The position numbers and the translations under genes are program-made. The notes under the pieces are model-generated. The model was not told where the DNA came from. It worked only from the letters and a program-made list of their open reading frames with translations, and did no database searches. A stretch of DNA of 64,000 nt from positions 1 to 64,000 of the forward strand of contig NZ_JAIUCY010000012.1 in NCBI RefSeq assembly GCF_020179755.1, written 5' to 3'. The DNA is from Herbaspirillum sp. alder98 (GTDB lineage: Bacteria; Pseudomonadota; Gammaproteobacteria; Burkholderiales; Burkholderiaceae_D). This document shows, piece by piece, positions 47,504-55,501 of this stretch; the stretch's first letter is position 1; every line of letters starts with the position of its first letter.

Positions 47504-47713
47504 TTAGTGGCAGGGGAAGCCGGCCGAATGGCGACCGTCGTGGGCGGCATTGTGCAATTCGACCTTGGACGCAAAACCGGCGCCGTAGATCAGCGCGGCG
47601 CCCAGCGCGAAGGCCAGCAGCGACGGCGCAATGCGGTCGCGCCAGACGTTGGCGCCAGTGCCGATGGCGGCGTGGTCGATGGAATCGGTATTGACGCCCG
47701 AGTGGATGGACAT
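47504..47713 (-). CDS. cbtB: CbtB cobalt transporter subunit
   Basis: 69 residues with a single membrane helix (IAPSLLAFALGAALIYGAGF) and the typical metal-binding C-terminus HNAAHDGRHSAGFPCH. The ATG at 47713 has AAGGA upstream. It is first gene after the B12 riboswitch and would be shut off when B12 is plentiful. Confidence 0.9.
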   Translation of the reverse strand: MSIHSGVNTDSIDHAAIGTGANVWRDRIAPSLLAFALGAALIYGAGFASKVELHNAAHDGRHSAGFPCH

Positions 47714-47768
47714 GTCTGTTCCTTGGTTGGCCAGTGGACGAAGCGCAAACGTGATCGGCAGGCCAGCC

Positions 47769-47819
47769 AAAAAACCGCGTCAGGCCACGCGCCATGCTGC
47801 GCCAGGAGCGCGTGGGGCC
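47769..47819 (-). terminator. candidate attenuator: competing hairpins before cbtB
   Basis: Read on the minus strand, CCACGCGC and GCGCGTGG form a larger hairpin (about 47784-47819). CGCGT and ACGCG form a smaller hairpin (47777-47791) that runs into TTTTTT (47774-47769). The two share the CGCGT segment and cannot coexist, which is the layout of an antiterminator/terminator pair. The small stem is only 5 bp, so this is tentative. Confidence 0.5.
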
Positions 47820-47885
47820 GGGGTCGGATCGACGGAAATCGGGATGCTGTCCTAACGCTCGCCCTCCGCGATGCAATTCAGAATT

Positions 47886-48055
47886 TGCTCCGGGCCGGTC
47901 TCCGGGCTGGCGAGACGGAGTGTGACTCCATGGACAGGCGCCTTCCCATGCAGTGCACAGTGGCGTGATGCGTGTCCTTCTCGCTTACCGTTGCGGGGGC
48001 AGCGCTGGCCTTGACCGGGCCCGACGGGCTGGTCGCACCAGCTTCCCGTTTAAAA
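47886..48055 (-). promoter_or_regulatory. cobalamin riboswitch
   Basis: On the minus strand the conserved elements appear in order: GGGAAGCTGGTGCGACC, GCTGCCCCCGCAACGGTAA, CCACTG followed by TGGGAAGGC, and the B12 box AGCCCGGAGACCGGCC. The aptamer binds adenosylcobalamin and turns the downstream cbt-cob operon off. Boundaries are approximate. Confidence 0.95.
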
Positions 48056-48103
48056 CCCTGGCGCGACAGCGCCGGGGATACCAGAAGCAATGCTATGGCG
48101 CGC

Positions 48104-48132
48104 AGTATAAAGGGTGCTCAGGGATGGGGCAA
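48104..48132 (-). promoter_or_regulatory. sigma-70 promoter of the cobalamin operon
   Basis: On the minus strand a TTGCCC -35 (48132-48127) and TATACT -10 (48109-48104) are separated by 17 bp. Transcription would start near 48097, about 40 nt before the riboswitch aptamer and 385 nt before cbtB. Confidence 0.7.
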
Positions 48133-48150
48133 GCCACCTCTCAGCCAGGC

Positions 48151-48453
48151 TCAGCCGGGCTCGTCGCCGCGCGGCTTGCCGGGCGCAAGCGCTACGCGCT
48201 GCGCATTCTTGCGCACGCTGCGCTTTTGAGCGGCCAGCTTGCGGGCGTCGTCCTCGACGATCTCGCGTCCGATCTCGTTGTCGGAGGCGACCTCGCGCAC
48301 CTCGGGCTGGTGCGCGCTGTTGATACGGCGGATCTCACGGTCGATGGGACCGGCCGCCGGCCGCGCCGGCATCACCGCCTGCTGCGTGACGGAGCCGATG
48401 GCGGCGCCAAAGACCTGCGCAAAATTAGGGATCAGCGAATCGGATTGGTCCAT
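48151..48453 (-). CDS. small charged hypothetical protein
   Basis: 100 residues. The ATG has AGGGAGG 6 nt upstream, a strong ribosome site. The N-terminal ~25 residues are mildly hydrophobic (LIPNFAQVFGAAIGSVTQQAV). The remainder is polar and charged (IDREIRRINSA, NEIGREIVEDDARKLAAQKRSVRKNAQR). No family is recognised. It is the last of four small same-strand genes. Confidence 0.6.
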   Translation of the reverse strand: MDQSDSLIPNFAQVFGAAIGSVTQQAVMPARPAAGPIDREIRRINSAHQPEVREVASDNEIGREIVEDDARKLAAQKRSVRKNAQRVALAPGKPRGDEPG

Positions 48454-48494
48454 CTCAGCCTCCCTCTACTAACAATATTCCCAACCAGCAACAA

Positions 48495-48647
48495 CTACAT
48501 GCGAATCGGCTTATCCGATGGCAGCGGATTGAACGGCGGATCCTCGACCGGAACCGGGTCGTCATCAGGCAACTCCGACGGCGGCAGCTGCGGCTCCGGT
48601 GTGGGCGGGGTTTCCTGCGGCGTGTGTAATCGCATTAATCGGGTCAT
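48495..48647 (-). CDS. 50-residue proline-rich hypothetical peptide
   Basis: Starts at ATG 48647, 9 nt after the stop of the preceding small ORF, with GAGCGAG upstream. The sequence is rich in Pro, Glu and Asp (QETPPTPEPQLPPSELPDD, VEDPPFNPLPSDKP). No homology is recognised. It resembles the preceding 34-residue ORF in composition. Coding status rests on spacing, strand and composition. Confidence 0.45.
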   Translation of the reverse strand: MTRLMRLHTPQETPPTPEPQLPPSELPDDDPVPVEDPPFNPLPSDKPIRM

Positions 48648-48656
48648 ATCGCTCGC

Positions 48657-48761
48657 TCAGAGTGGGTTCTGGTGCGGAATCGGATCTTGCGGCGGCGTCG
48701 GGTCCAGTGGCGGCACCTCGAGTGGCGGCGTGTCTTGCGGCTTGTGTTCCAGGATGGACAT
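48657..48761 (-). CDS. 34-residue proline-rich hypothetical peptide
   Basis: ATG 48761 has CGGAG 6 nt upstream. The peptide runs MSILEHKPQDTPPLEVPPLD then PTPPQDPIPHQNPL, with PPLxVPPLDPTPPQDP repeats. Too short for family assignment. It sits between two other small same-strand ORFs. Confidence 0.45.
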   Translation of the reverse strand: MSILEHKPQDTPPLEVPPLDPTPPQDPIPHQNPL

Positions 48762-48796
48762 GGCAGTCTCCGGTGAAAATGGCAATGGAAGCGAGC

Positions 48797-49141
48797 TTAT
48801 TTTTTTGCTGGCGGCACTGGCTGCAGGCCGTCATCGATACTGGCCAGCGGGTCTTCGGTGCCGTCCGGCTCGACCACGCGAAACTGGTCGGTCTCCAGCA
48901 CCGGCAGGCGATATTGCTCGGTGAGCGCCGATGGACGACCGAAGCGGGCGTCGTTTTCAGCCTGCGCCCGGCGTTCGCGCTCGCCGCGGATAGCCTGGTC
49001 GCTGCGGGCGGTCGTGGCTTCGCGGTTGGCGTTGCCCTGCTGTTCCTGGCGACGGCGCTCCATGGTGTAAGTATCTGGCTCACCCTGGACGGTGTGACGC
49101 AGCAAAGCCGCTGCCTGTGTGCCCGATGCGTGGTTTTCCAT
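48797..49141 (-). CDS. hypothetical Gln/Arg-rich protein
   Basis: 114 residues from ATG 49141, which has GGGGA upstream; the frame extends to 49174. The middle is strongly charged and probably helical (MERRRQEQQGNANREATT, IRGERERRAQAENDARFG). The C-terminal part (YRLPVLETDQFRVVEPDGTEDPLASIDDGLQPVPPAKK) is Pro/Asp-rich. No family recognised. It is first of four small genes read towards the cobalamin operon, but that operon has its own promoter. Confidence 0.6.
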   Translation of the reverse strand: MENHASGTQAAALLRHTVQGEPDTYTMERRRQEQQGNANREATTARSDQAIRGERERRAQAENDARFGRPSALTEQYRLPVLETDQFRVVEPDGTEDPLASIDDGLQPVPPAKK

Positions 49142-49300
49142 GTCAATGTCCCCTTCAGGCGTAATGAAATGCAAACAAATCCATCTTACGAACGCCCACC
49201 GCCGGCAACAGCCGGACAGTGGAGCATTCGCTTGTAGGAGGTCTGGAGGGAGAACAGGCGGGGCTTGCCGGCCGGAACATCGCCGGCCGGCCCGCGTAGG

Positions 49301-50950
49301 TCAGGCGCCGTCGAGCGCGCGGGTGACGATCTGTTGCGCTTCGCTGAAGATGCGATCCAGGTGCGCCTGGTCGCGGAAGCTTTCGCCGTAGATTTTATAA
49401 ATGCTCTCGGTGCCCGAGGGACGCGCCGCGAACCAGCCATTGTCGGTTTCGATCTTGAGGCCGCCGAATGGCTTGTCGTTAGCCGGCGCGGTGGTGCGCA
49501 CCTGGCGAATGGTTTCGCCCGCCAGCTCGGTCGAACTGACATCGGCCGGCGACAGCTTCGACAGGCGCGCCTTCTGGGCCGGCGTGGCCGCAGCCTCGAT
49601 GCGCCCGTTGATCGGCGCGCCCAGGATATCGGTCAACTCACCATAGATCTCGCCGGGGTCGCGACCGGTGCGCGCCGTCATTTCGGCCGCCAGCAAGGCG
49701 GCGGTGATGCCGTCCTTGTCGGTGCTCCATGGCTGGCCGTCGAAACGCACGAAGGAAGCACCGGCGCTTTCTTCGCAACCGAACGCCAGGCTGCCGTCGT
49801 AGAGACCGTCCACGAACCACTTGAAACCGACCGGCATCTCGAGCAGCTTGCGGCCCAGGTGATCGGCCACGCGGTTGATCAGGTGACTCGACACCAGCGT
49901 CTTGCCGATGGCCGCGTCGGCGCGCCAGGCGGGACGATGGCGATACAGGTAATACACCGCCGTGGCCAGATAACTGTTGGCCGACAGCAGGCCGACGCTC
50001 TTGGCGATGATGCCGTGGCGGTCATGGTCGGTGTCGCACGCCATGGCGACATCGAAGCGGTCCTTCAGGGCAATCAGTTCGGCCATCGCATGCGGCGACG
50101 ACGGGTCCATGCGGATCTGCGCGTCCCAATCCAGGGGCACGAAACGGAAGGTGGCGTCGACGTCGGTATTGACCACTTCCAGGTTCAGCTTGTAGCGCTC
50201 GGCGATCGCGCCCCAGTAATGCACCCCTGCCCCGCCCAGCGGATCGACGCCGATCCTGACGTTGGCGCCCGAGATGGCGGCCAGGTCGATGATGTTGGGC
50301 AAGTCGCTGACGTAGTTGTCGAGATAGTCGTAGCGGCGCGTGGTGTCGGCCTTGAGCGCCTTCTGGAACAGCATCCGGCGCACGCCGTCGAGACCGGCTT
50401 CGAGATAGCCGTTGGCGCGTTGCTCGATCCAGCCGGTCACGTTGGAATCGGCCGGACCGCCATTGGGCATGTTGTACTTGAAGCCGCCGTTGTCGGGCGG
50501 ATTGTGGGAAGGCGTGATCACGATGCCGTCGGCCAGCGCCCTCGGATGCAGGCGGTTATGTCCCAGGATCGCGTGCGACACCGCCGGCGTGGGCACGTAA
50601 GGGCTGCCCTCGGCCAGCATGGTCACCACTTCGTTGGCGGCCAGCACCTCGAGCGCGCTATGCCATGCCGGTTCCGACAGCGCATGGGTATCGATGCCGA
50701 GGAACAGCGGACCGCTGAAACCCTGCTGGCGCCGATAGTCGCAAATGGCCTGGGTGATGGCCAGCACATGCCACTCGTTGAAGCTGTACGCATTGGCGTT
50801 GCCACGGTGACCGGAGGTGCCGAAGGCGACCCGGTGCGCAGCCTCGGCGGCGTCGGGGCGCAAGCTGTAATAGTTCGACAGGAGCACTGGCAGGTCAGCC
50901 AGCGAAGAGAGTGCCGCGCGCTTGCCGGCCAGTGGATTGACGCTACTCAT
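49301..50950 (-). CDS. pgm: phosphoglucomutase (alpha-D-glucose phosphate-specific)
   Basis: 549 residues. Interconverts glucose 1- and 6-phosphate, feeding galU. GTSGHRG, the phosphoserine loop TPSHNPP, metal site DTDHDRHG, sugar loop CEESAGAS and phosphate-binding RPSGTE are all present. The length matches E. coli Pgm. ATG 50950 is chosen by family N-terminus; the ribosome site is weak and the frame opens to 50980. Confidence 0.94.
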   Translation of the reverse strand: MSSVNPLAGKRAALSSLADLPVLLSNYYSLRPDAAEAAHRVAFGTSGHRGNANAYSFNEWHVLAITQAICDYRRQQGFSGPLFLGIDTHALSEPAWHSALEVLAANEVVTMLAEGSPYVPTPAVSHAILGHNRLHPRALADGIVITPSHNPPDNGGFKYNMPNGGPADSNVTGWIEQRANGYLEAGLDGVRRMLFQKALKADTTRRYDYLDNYVSDLPNIIDLAAISGANVRIGVDPLGGAGVHYWGAIAERYKLNLEVVNTDVDATFRFVPLDWDAQIRMDPSSPHAMAELIALKDRFDVAMACDTDHDRHGIIAKSVGLLSANSYLATAVYYLYRHRPAWRADAAIGKTLVSSHLINRVADHLGRKLLEMPVGFKWFVDGLYDGSLAFGCEESAGASFVRFDGQPWSTDKDGITAALLAAEMTARTGRDPGEIYGELTDILGAPINGRIEAAATPAQKARLSKLSPADVSSTELAGETIRQVRTTAPANDKPFGGLKIETDNGWFAARPSGTESIYKIYGESFRDQAHLDRIFSEAQQIVTRALDGA

Positions 50951-51103
50951 GATGTTAGTTTTCTTGGTAAGTGGAAACAAAGTCAGCGGTAGACCCCGGC
51001 GACACTGTTGCGTTGCACCAGAGTGATGAAATCAGGTCGCATTGTAACGGCAATGCAGGGCCTCGCAGTAGCCCCTGATCCTCTGCAACGCACATTGCAC
51101 AAC

Positions 51104-51134
51104 GCAAACATGCGCCGTTCAGGCGCATGTTTGC
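51104..51134. terminator. strong hairpin downstream of the GlsB-type gene
   Basis: gcaaacatgcgcc and ggcgcatgtttgc form a perfect 13-bp stem with a 5-nt loop, 32 nt beyond the stop of the minus-strand gene. The T-run is imperfect (TTTGCGTTG). Confidence 0.6.
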
Positions 51135-51165
51135 TTCAGGGCAAAACTAACAGGGAGATGTCAGC

Positions 51166-51420
51166 TCACGCCCGGCGCCGGAAGGCCCGTACGATCACCA
51201 GCAACACCACCGCGCCGAGAGTGGCGGTGACGATGGAGGCCAGGATGCCGCCGCCGACGGCGATGCCAAGCAGGCCCGCCAACCAGCCGCCGATGACCGC
51301 GCCGACGATACCGATGAGGATGTCAGCCAGGATGCCGAAACCGCCTCCCTTGACCAATACCCCTGCCAGCCAGCCGGCAACGGCGCCAATGATCAGCCAT
51401 GCGATGAGTCCGTGTTCCAT
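51166..51420 (-). CDS. GlsB/YeaQ/YmgE family stress-response membrane protein
   Basis: 84 residues with three glycine-rich membrane helices (LIAWLIIGAVAGWLAGVLVKG, ADILIGIVGAVIGGWLAGLLG, ILASIVTATLGAVVLLVIVRAF). The family is often induced by stress, and the molecular role is unknown. The ATG at 51420 has AAAGGA upstream. It stands alone. Confidence 0.9.
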   Translation of the reverse strand: MEHGLIAWLIIGAVAGWLAGVLVKGGGFGILADILIGIVGAVIGGWLAGLLGIAVGGGILASIVTATLGAVVLLVIVRAFRRRA

Positions 51421-51767
51421 GATGGTTCCTTTCGTGTTGTGTTTGAGACCCGCCGCGCTAGGTTCGATTGCGGCAACGGATGAGGCAATGGTAGGCAGCC
51501 GCCAGCGCCGTCGATATCGGACAGCGGCCCATTTCCTTGTAGGACAAGTGCGCCTGGCGCGGTGGACCACAGGGTTGCCGCACGACATGCCGATGTCGGC
51601 CGGATCCGGAATTTCCGGTTTTCCTACATTGCAAACAGCTACTTTCTGATAGCTGGCGGCGCAGCTCCTGCCTAAGCTGGCGTCACCCTGGCAATGCAGT
51701 GCAGCAATTGACCGCATGCCGTTGAAAAAGACGCGAAACAGCTCGCCCAGAAGAAAGACACGACGCC
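51421..51767. other. intergenic region, no gene recognised
   Basis: This 347-nt stretch separates the GlsB-type gene from a plus-strand hypothetical gene. I see no convincing ORF, RNA or repeat. It must contain both promoters, but no -10/-35 pair stands out. Confidence 0.5.
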
Positions 51768-52151
51768 ATGCTATCCCTGCCATCCTGCCTGCAAATGTTC
51801 ACCTCGCCTCGCGCCCTGTTCGCTCCCGGCGCGGCAGCCCGCCACCACGATGCCGAGATGGAGGCCATCGACCAGATGTCAGCCCATACGCAAGAATCGG
51901 TGCAATTGCTGCGCCAGATCTCGATCAAGGCGCCGCAACTGGCGGCCGTACTGGATCAGCTGGAAGAAGGTGGCGCCAGCCACCGGATCGAATTTACCGA
52001 CGCGCCACCGGCCCGTCGCCTGCCGCAGACCGCATCGATGCTGGACATGACGACCGGCCTGCTGAGCAATGCCTTTCCCACTGCGGCGCCGTTGTTCTAC
52101 AGCTGCCGCACCTATTTGCATTTGAAGCTTCTCAAGAAAAAAACCGGCTGA
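51768..52151 (+). CDS. hypothetical protein
   Basis: 127 residues, no recognised family. A predicted helix (AEMEAIDQMSAHTQESVQLLRQISIKAPQLAAVLDQLEEGG) is followed by a Pro-rich strand region and a basic C-terminus (LHLKLLKKKTG). Codon third positions are GC-rich like neighbouring genes, supporting coding. The ribosome site is poor. galU starts 77 nt downstream. Confidence 0.6.
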   Translation: MLSLPSCLQMFTSPRALFAPGAAARHHDAEMEAIDQMSAHTQESVQLLRQISIKAPQLAAVLDQLEEGGASHRIEFTDAPPARRLPQTASMLDMTTGLLSNAFPTAAPLFYSCRTYLHLKLLKKKTG

Positions 52152-52228
52152 TGGCGCAGATGCGCATCAAAGCCTGTCACTCGCAAGGGTGAGGATGTTA
52201 CGTCGACCAACTTTTACCTGGGCCTAAT

Positions 52229-53260
52229 ATGACCAAGATTACCAAAGCCGTTTTCCCTGTCGCCGGTCTGGGCAGCCGCTTTCTGCCCGCCACCAAGGCA
52301 CAGCCGAAAGAAATGCTGCCCATCGTCGACAAGCCGCTGATCCAGTACGCGGTCGAAGAAGCCGTCGCCGCTGGCATCACCGAGATGATTTTCATCACCG
52401 GACGCAACAAGCGCGCCATCGAAGATCACTTCGACAAGGCCTATGAACTCGAAAGCGAACTGGAAGCCGCCGGCAAGACCAAGCTGCTGGAAATGGTCCA
52501 GACCGTGATCCCCAAACATATCAACTGCGTCTATGTGCGCCAGGCCGAGCCGCTGGGCCTGGGCCATGCGGTGCTGCTGGCCAAGCAACTGGTGGGCAAC
52601 GAGCCCTTCGCCGTGCTGCTGGCCGACGATTTCATGGATGTCGAGGCCGGTCAGCCGAACGTGATGGCGCAAATGACGGCCGCCTTCGAGCGCGAAGGCC
52701 GGAGCCTGCTCGCGGTGCAGGATGTGCCGCGCCTGGAAACCCGCCAGTACGGCATCGTCAGCGGCAGCCCCTACCAGGATCGCCTGGAACTGGTCAGCGG
52801 CATCGTCGAGAAACCCGCGCCTGAAGTGGCGCCGTCGACCCTGGCCGTGACCGGCCGCTACGTGCTGACCCCGGCCATCTTCGATCACCTCGAGAAGATC
52901 GGCACCGGCGCCGGCGGCGAGCTGCAACTGACCGATGCCATCTCGGCCCTGCTGACGCAGGAAGAGGTATTGGCCTATCGCTACGAAGGCCAGCGCTTCG
53001 ATTGCGGCTCCAAGCTGGGCTACCTGAAGGCGGCCGTGGCGATGGGCATCAAGCATCACGAAGTGGGCAGCAACTTCTCGCAGTTCCTGCGCGAATTCAA
53101 GGAAGACAACGCCCTGCAGCAAGCAGCCCAATTGAAGGTGACGGCGACCATGGGCGCGATGCGCGATGGCAGCGCCGAGGTCAAGGACTTCGAGCCGGCC
53201 ACGCATGCACGGCCGGTCGCCAACGAAATCAAGCCGCAGGCCACCCGCAGTTTTATGTAG
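52229..53260 (+). CDS. galU: UTP-glucose-1-phosphate uridylyltransferase
   Basis: 343 residues. Makes UDP-glucose for polysaccharide and glycolipid synthesis. The nucleotide motif [34 protein letters not shown] and [14 protein letters not shown] are present. About 45-50 residues beyond the usual GalU end (from [16 protein letters not shown] on) form a C-terminal extension. It works next after pgm in the same pathway, though the two genes are 1.3 kb apart on opposite strands. Confidence 0.94.
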   Translation: MTKITKAVFPVAGLGSRFLPATKAQPKEMLPIVDKPLIQYAVEEAVAAGITEMIFITGRNKRAIEDHFDKAYELESELEAAGKTKLLEMVQTVIPKHINCVYVRQAEPLGLGHAVLLAKQLVGNEPFAVLLADDFMDVEAGQPNVMAQMTAAFEREGRSLLAVQDVPRLETRQYGIVSGSPYQDRLELVSGIVEKPAPEVAPSTLAVTGRYVLTPAIFDHLEKIGTGAGGELQLTDAISALLTQEEVLAYRYEGQRFDCGSKLGYLKAAVAMGIKHHEVGSNFSQFLREFKEDNALQQAAQLKVTATMGAMRDGSAEVKDFEPATHARPVANEIKPQATRSFM

Positions 53261-53306
53261 TAATCCAGCAGCGCCCTGTCAGACCCAGTAGAGACCGACG
53301 TACCTT

Positions 53307-53341
53307 GCAGTCCCGCCGCTTGCGGCCGGACTGCATTTTTT
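53307..53341 (+). terminator. rho-independent terminator after galU
   Basis: GCAGTCC-C-GCCGC pairs with GCGGC-C-GGACTGC around TT, followed by ATTTTTT. It starts 47 nt after the galU stop. Confidence 0.9.
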
Positions 53342-53527
53342 ATGCTGTCACAAAGCGTTCATCTGCCCTTGCTAGCATCGCCCGGCGCAATCAAAGCGCA
53401 GTATTGATCCAATGCAAACGTTTTCAACAACGAATTGACGGGATGAAATCGTTGTCATTGCGCCAGTGCATTGCTACGGATTGTCAAACGATATATATTG
53501 TTTATATCAAATTTATGAGGAGGGTTC

Positions 53528-54091
53528 ATGGTAACCAAGGCGCAAACTGCAAAACCGACTGTAAAGACCACACCTGCGGCAGCCACCGTCACTGCCGTGG
53601 CACGCAAGCCAGCAACGCCCAAGGCGGCACCTAAGGCGGCGGCAAAGCCAGCCCCCAAGCCGGCCGCAAAACCTGCTGCGGCAAAGCCAGCACCCAAGGC
53701 AGCCGTCAAGGCCACGCCTGCGGCCGCACCGAAGATCGCTGCAAAACCGGCCGCAAAGCCAGCGCCCAAGGCTGCCGTCAAGCCGGCGCCCAAGCCTGTC
53801 GCCGCCAAGCCTGGCGCGGCAGCACCGGCCCCGGCGCCGGTCGCCAAGACCGACAAGAAGGCGGGCAAGCCGAAGAAGGTCAAGCAGGTGCGTGACAGCT
53901 TCACCATGCCCGAGAACGAATACGCCGTGCTGGCGCAGGTCAAGAAGACCTGCCTGAAGGCCGGTGTCGAGATCAAGAAGAGCGACCTGCTGCGCATCGG
54001 CGTGTCGCTGATCAAGAACCTCAAGATCGCTGACATCAAGGACATCCTGGCCGGGCTCACGCCACTGAAGGTCGGTCGTCCCAAGAAGTAA
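53528..54091 (+). CDS. histone H1-like Lys/Ala/Pro-rich protein with C-terminal RHH-like domain
   Basis: 187 residues. AGGAGG lies 5 nt before the ATG. Residues ~1-115 are repeats of the type AAKPAPKPAAKP and PKAAVKPAPK, unstructured and very basic. The C-terminal ~65 residues (VRDSFTMPENEYAVLAQVKK, GVEIKKSDLLRIGVSLI) look like a ribbon-helix-helix unit: a beta strand, then two helices. Nucleoid or DNA binding is likely but inferred. A terminator follows. An AT-rich upstream region (atatatattgtttatatc) probably holds the promoter. Confidence 0.75.
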   Translation: MVTKAQTAKPTVKTTPAAATVTAVARKPATPKAAPKAAAKPAPKPAAKPAAAKPAPKAAVKATPAAAPKIAAKPAAKPAPKAAVKPAPKPVAAKPGAAAPAPAPVAKTDKKAGKPKKVKQVRDSFTMPENEYAVLAQVKKTCLKAGVEIKKSDLLRIGVSLIKNLKIADIKDILAGLTPLKVGRPKK

Positions 54092-54115
54092 GCATCGGCG
54101 TTACCTGCAGCAAGT

Positions 54116-54144
54116 AAAACGCACCGCAATAGCGGTGCGTTTTT
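54116..54144. terminator. terminator after the histone-like gene
   Basis: AAAACGCACCGC and GCGGTGCGTTTTT form a 12-bp stem with an AATA loop, 25 nt after the stop. It can serve the convergent binding-protein gene as well. Confidence 0.92.
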
Positions 54145-54170
54145 CGTTGGTGCTGCCCTGCCCTGCGGCC

Positions 54171-55328
54171 TCAGCCACGCTCATCGATGGTCTTGATCAC
54201 TTGCCATTGGCCGCCCTTGACGCCGTACAGCGTGAAGACCGGATCGCGCAGGTTGCCATCGCGGTCGAAAGCGATATGGCCGGTGACGCCGCGATAGCGA
54301 ATGCGGTGCAATTCATTGGCCAGCGGTGCGCCATCGGTTGCATTGGCCTGGCGCATGGCGGCGGCGATCACGCGCACGGCGTCATAGGCGAAGGGGGCAT
54401 AGAGATAGATCGGATCCGGGTACCGGGTCTTCCAGGCATGCTCGAAATGGGTCCACTGCGGACCGCGATAGGACGGCGGCCCCGGTTCGAGCACCACCGT
54501 GCCTTCGCCGGCGCTGCCGGCCAGGCGCACGAAGGTGGGACCGACCACGCCGCCGATGCCGACCAGCGGCGCACTGATCTGCAGGCGCCGCATTTCATTG
54601 ACCAGTTGCGCGGCCTGGGCGTCGAGGCCGGCGAACAGCACCGCATCGGGCTTGAGCGAACGCACCGTGCGCAGGATGCCGTTGAAGTCCGAACTCTTGC
54701 TGCTGAGCGAGAAGCGGGCCGCGATCTTGCCGCCCTGCGCCACCACGTTGCCCGCGAAGTCGGCCGCATAACCGGCGCCGAACGGCGTGCGGTCATCGAT
54801 CACCACCACGCTGCCAGCCTTCATCTCGCGCACCACATAGTGGGCGATATGGCGCGCGCCCTCGCCGTCGTGCGGCACGATGCGAAAGGCGCTGGCATAG
54901 CCCTGCTGGGTATAGGCGGGCGAAGTCACCGCCGGCGCCACCTGCACGATGCCGGCGGCGGCATAGATGCGCGACGCCGGAATGCCGACGCCGCTGTTCC
55001 AGTGGCCGACCACGGCCGAGACCCGGCTCTTGACGAAATAATCGGCCACCAGCTCGCCGGTGCGCGGGTCGGCGCGATCATCCTGGGCCAGCAGCGCAAA
55101 GCGCACCGGCTCGCCATTGATGACCGGACGCCCGGCGTTGAGATCGTCGATCGCGAGCTGCGCTGCGCGCTCAAGGCTCACGCCGGTACTGCCCGACGGC
55201 CCGCTCAGGGGCGCCGCCAGGCCGATGGTGATGACGCGCTCGGCGTGCGCCGCCAGGCTGGCCGCGCATGCCACTACGGCGGCCAACATGGTTCGTACTG
55301 CCCGGCGCGCCGGGAAAGGGGGTCGCAT
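54171..55328 (-). CDS. branched-chain amino acid-type ABC substrate-binding protein
   Basis: 385 residues from ATG 55328, GAGG 9 nt upstream. A signal peptide (TMLAAVVACAASLAAHA) is followed by a type-I periplasmic binding fold: ITIGLAAPLSGPSGSTGVS, AQLAIDDLNAG, VVGHWNSGVGIPAS, FRIVPHDGEGARHIAHYV, LYAPFAYDAVRVIAAAM. It resembles LivJ/LivK. No permease or ATPase gene is adjacent, so it is an orphan; the ligand may be an amino acid or another small molecule. Confidence 0.9.
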   Translation of the reverse strand: MRPPFPARRAVRTMLAAVVACAASLAAHAERVITIGLAAPLSGPSGSTGVSLERAAQLAIDDLNAGRPVINGEPVRFALLAQDDRADPRTGELVADYFVKSRVSAVVGHWNSGVGIPASRIYAAAGIVQVAPAVTSPAYTQQGYASAFRIVPHDGEGARHIAHYVVREMKAGSVVVIDDRTPFGAGYAADFAGNVVAQGGKIAARFSLSSKSSDFNGILRTVRSLKPDAVLFAGLDAQAAQLVNEMRRLQISAPLVGIGGVVGPTFVRLAGSAGEGTVVLEPGPPSYRGPQWTHFEHAWKTRYPDPIYLYAPFAYDAVRVIAAAMRQANATDGAPLANELHRIRYRGVTGHIAFDRDGNLRDPVFTLYGVKGGQWQVIKTIDERG

Positions 55329-55501
55329 CTTGATGTCCTCGTTATGCCCGCACTGTCGCATGCCGGGTGACGCTAGCAGATTTCGGGCCAAGCGCTTGTT
55401 CCCGTCATTCAAGAGTTGCCGACATTACTACAGAAACCGACATCGCCTGGTCTCTCGTGCGACAATCCGTCCGATCCCATGAACAACCACGCGAAACAGC
55501 C

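Noticed and set aside
49267..49291. GCCGGCCGG/CCGGCCGGC hairpin just after pgm as a terminator
   Set aside because: No T-run follows on the minus strand; only a GC palindrome can be claimed.
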